From NCBI GenBank assembly GCA_024279945.1, contig JAJRRA010000074.1, forward strand, positions 1 to 45,951: a stretch of 45,951 nucleotides of DNA, read 5' to 3'. The DNA comes from Gammaproteobacteria bacterium (GTDB lineage Bacteria > Pseudomonadota > Gammaproteobacteria > Xanthomonadales > SZUA-36). Positions 44,946 through 45,951 of this stretch are shown in pieces; position 1 is the stretch's first letter; the number at the start of each line of letters is the position of its first letter. The notes below the pieces were generated by a model that had not been told where the DNA came from, ran no database searches, and saw only the letters and a list, made by a program, of their open reading frames with translations. The position numbers and the translations under genes were made by a program.

Positions 44946-45728
44946 ATGGATACTTTACGCACTTTATTGGTTCAGGCCCGCATCTGTTGGAAAGATCCAG
45001 GGGAAAACAGGACACATCTGTATTCCCTGGTAGAAAAGTCGGGCGAGGCTTTCGATTTGCTGATCCTGCCGGAGACTTTTACCACGGGTTTTCTCGGCGA
45101 TACGGATCTTCCGCAAGAAGACATGCAGGGCCCTGCCGTGAGTTGGATGAAATCACTGGCCCATAGATTCGGCTCGGCCGTAGCCGGATCCCTGGTGATC
45201 TCCGAAGACGGACAGAGGTATAACCGGCTTGTTTTCGTCACTCCAGAAGGTGAGGTCAGCCACTACGACAAGCATCACCTGTTTGCCTTCGGCGGGGAAG
45301 ACAAGCGCTATAGATCAGGTAAATTACGGCCTGTGATCCATTACCGTGGCTGGCGTATCTTCCCGCAAATCTGTTACGACCTGCGGTTTCCCGTTTGGTG
45401 TCGCAACCGGGATGATTACGACCTGATGCTGCTGGTCGCCAACTGGCCGACAAAACGGGTACACCACTGGCTTGCCCTGCTCGAAGCAAGGGCGATTGAA
45501 AACCAGGCCTGGGTCGTGGGCCTCAACCGTGTGGGTAAAGACGGCAATGGATTGGAGTATCCCGGCAGAAGCGTCGTTTTCGACCCCATGGGCGCCAGCG
45601 CCGCCGATTTGGGTAATACTGAATGTGTCCGGGTCGTTAACCTCGATCTCGAGCAAGTAAAACAGACTCGCCGGAATTTTCCCTTCCAGGCCGATGCGGA
45701 TCCCTTCGAATTCAGCGATACCGACTGA
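44946..45728 (+). CDS. yafV: Omega-amidase (nitrilase superfamily)
   Basis: The 260-residue protein resembles E. coli YafV over its length. Catalytic Glu43 is in LPETFTTGF, Lys109 in SHYDKHHLFAF and Cys143 in QICYDLRFPVW, followed by YDLMLLVANWPTKRVHHWLALLEARAIENQAWVVG and LNRVGKDGNGLEYPG. Omega-amidase hydrolyses 2-oxoglutaramate or 2-oxosuccinamate formed by glutamine and asparagine transaminases. It is a free-standing gene, bracketed by an 86-bp inverted repeat. It is a second nitrilase-superfamily gene in the window but not close to the one at 14079. Confidence 0.93.
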   Translation: MDTLRTLLVQARICWKDPGENRTHLYSLVEKSGEAFDLLILPETFTTGFLGDTDLPQEDMQGPAVSWMKSLAHRFGSAVAGSLVISEDGQRYNRLVFVTPEGEVSHYDKHHLFAFGGEDKRYRSGKLRPVIHYRGWRIFPQICYDLRFPVWCRNRDDYDLMLLVANWPTKRVHHWLALLEARAIENQAWVVGLNRVGKDGNGLEYPGRSVVFDPMGASAADLGNTECVRVVNLDLEQVKQTRRNFPFQADADPFEFSDTD

Positions 45729-45730
45729 TT

Positions 45731-45816
45731 CCAGAGCCGGGGTCAGGTTCCCGAACCTGACCCCCGTCCGAAGCGCGAAGCGGCCTCAGTCCGGTTTACC
45801 GCCCATTCTTCCAGAG
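45731..45816. repeat. 86-bp inverted repeat, right copy, start of an 80-bp tandem unit
   Basis: It is the inverse of 44814-44899. In addition, its first 30 bases recur exactly at 45811-45840, so the unit starts again after 80 bp. The second tandem copy is cut at 45840 by the IS110-like element. The compact palindromes are at 45739-45764 and 45819-45840 (truncated). Confidence 0.92.
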
Positions 45817-45851
45817 CCGGGGTCAGGTTCCCGAACCTGATAATCCTCTAG

Positions 45852-45909
45852 CCAGCCTCCTCGCAGTCAGTGGTTAAACTGACTGCTCTGATTAGGATGA
45901 GGAGACTGG
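45852..45909 (+). promoter_or_regulatory. Leader hairpin that can sequester the transposase ribosome-binding site
   Basis: GCAGTCAGT (45863-45871), loop GGTTAA, ACTGACTGC (45878-45886) is a perfect stem. Outside it, CCAGCCTCCTC (45852-45862) can pair with GAGGAGACTGG (45899-45909, one mismatch), which contains the transposase Shine-Dalgarno. The combination would lower translation of the transposase in read-through transcripts. Confidence 0.55.
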
Positions 45910-45910
45910 T

Positions 45911-45951
45911 ATGTCACATTACTGCGGAATTGATCTGCATTCAAATAACCA
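45911..45951 (+). CDS. IS110-family transposase, N-terminal fragment (runs off the window)
   Basis: Starts MSHYCGIDLHSNN at 45911, the N-terminal signature of IS110/IS1111 transposases, in which the Asp of GIDLH begins the DEDD RuvC-like active site. Only 13 codons are visible. GAGGAGA lies seven bases upstream as ribosome-binding site. Confidence 0.75.
   Translation, partial: MSHYCGIDLHSNN

Larger units (their letters stand above)
45841..45951 (+). mobile_element. Left end of an IS110-family insertion sequence (partial)
   Basis: After ...GGTTCCCGAACCTGA at 45840 the palindrome is interrupted; the expected CCCC is replaced by TAATCCTCTAGCCAGCC. A 70-bp leader precedes a transposase start typical of IS110/IS1111. 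It carries a perfect hairpin and a sequence complementary to the transposase ribosome-binding site. The element continues beyond the window. Confidence 0.72.

Overview
The window reads as a chromosomal segment of a gammaproteobacterium. The order smpB / ratA-rnfH / bamE / fur / recN / grpE-dnaK-dnaJ / dapB / carAB / greA / recJ / prfB / lysS is typical of that class, and Fur, RF2, LysS and the DnaK operon look gammaproteobacterial. Form II RuBisCO with phosphoribulokinase suggests CO2-fixing ability. Two acyl-CoA dehydrogenases, several short-chain dehydrogenases and a TonB-dependent receptor indicate an additional heterotrophic lifestyle. I cannot assign a genus from sequence alone.

Layout. 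1-640: end of an IS21-like element that has cut the antitoxin gene of a toxin-antitoxin pair. 713-4617 (minus): a compact Calvin-cycle cluster, transcribed LuxR-type regulator > phosphoribulokinase > RuBisCO form II > phosphoglycolate phosphatase. An 88-90 bp palindromic element sits at the 3' end of two of these genes. 4723-5393: Phd/VapC-like toxin-antitoxin pair. 5480-13951 (minus): tightly packed operon of TonB-dependent receptor > TPR-sulfotransferase > two paralogous secreted serine hydrolases > MFS transporter. Upstream of it lie a carbon-nitrogen hydrolase and a MocR-like regulator whose aminotransferase domain has lost the PLP lysine and gained a C-terminal domain. 16865-33848: housekeeping block with two near-consensus sigma-32 promoters (grpE, dnaK), a strong dnaK terminator, an attenuator-like structure in front of carA, and REP-like repeats at gene ends. 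33922-39932: acyl-CoA catabolic block (two SDRs, an APH-type kinase, a quinone-oxidoreductase-like MDR and an acyl-CoA dehydrogenase pair). 40031-40810: secreted protein of unknown function. 40966-43748: prfB with its programmed frameshift, then lysS. 43745-45728: a family 2 glycosyltransferase and the omega-amidase yafV, the latter bracketed by an 86 bp inverted repeat. 45841-end: left end and start of an IS110-family transposase gene inserted into one of the palindromes.

The most notable non-gene signal is two families of dispersed palindromes. One has the core GGGGTCAGGTT/AACCTGACCCC. The other has TGTAAGAGGCCCCTTGGGGCC paired with GGCCGCAAGCGGACTCTTACA. Both lie almost exclusively at 3' ends of genes, in places supplying stop codons and C-terminal residues, and one serves as the landing site of an IS110 element. 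No rRNA, tRNA or CRISPR array was recognised.
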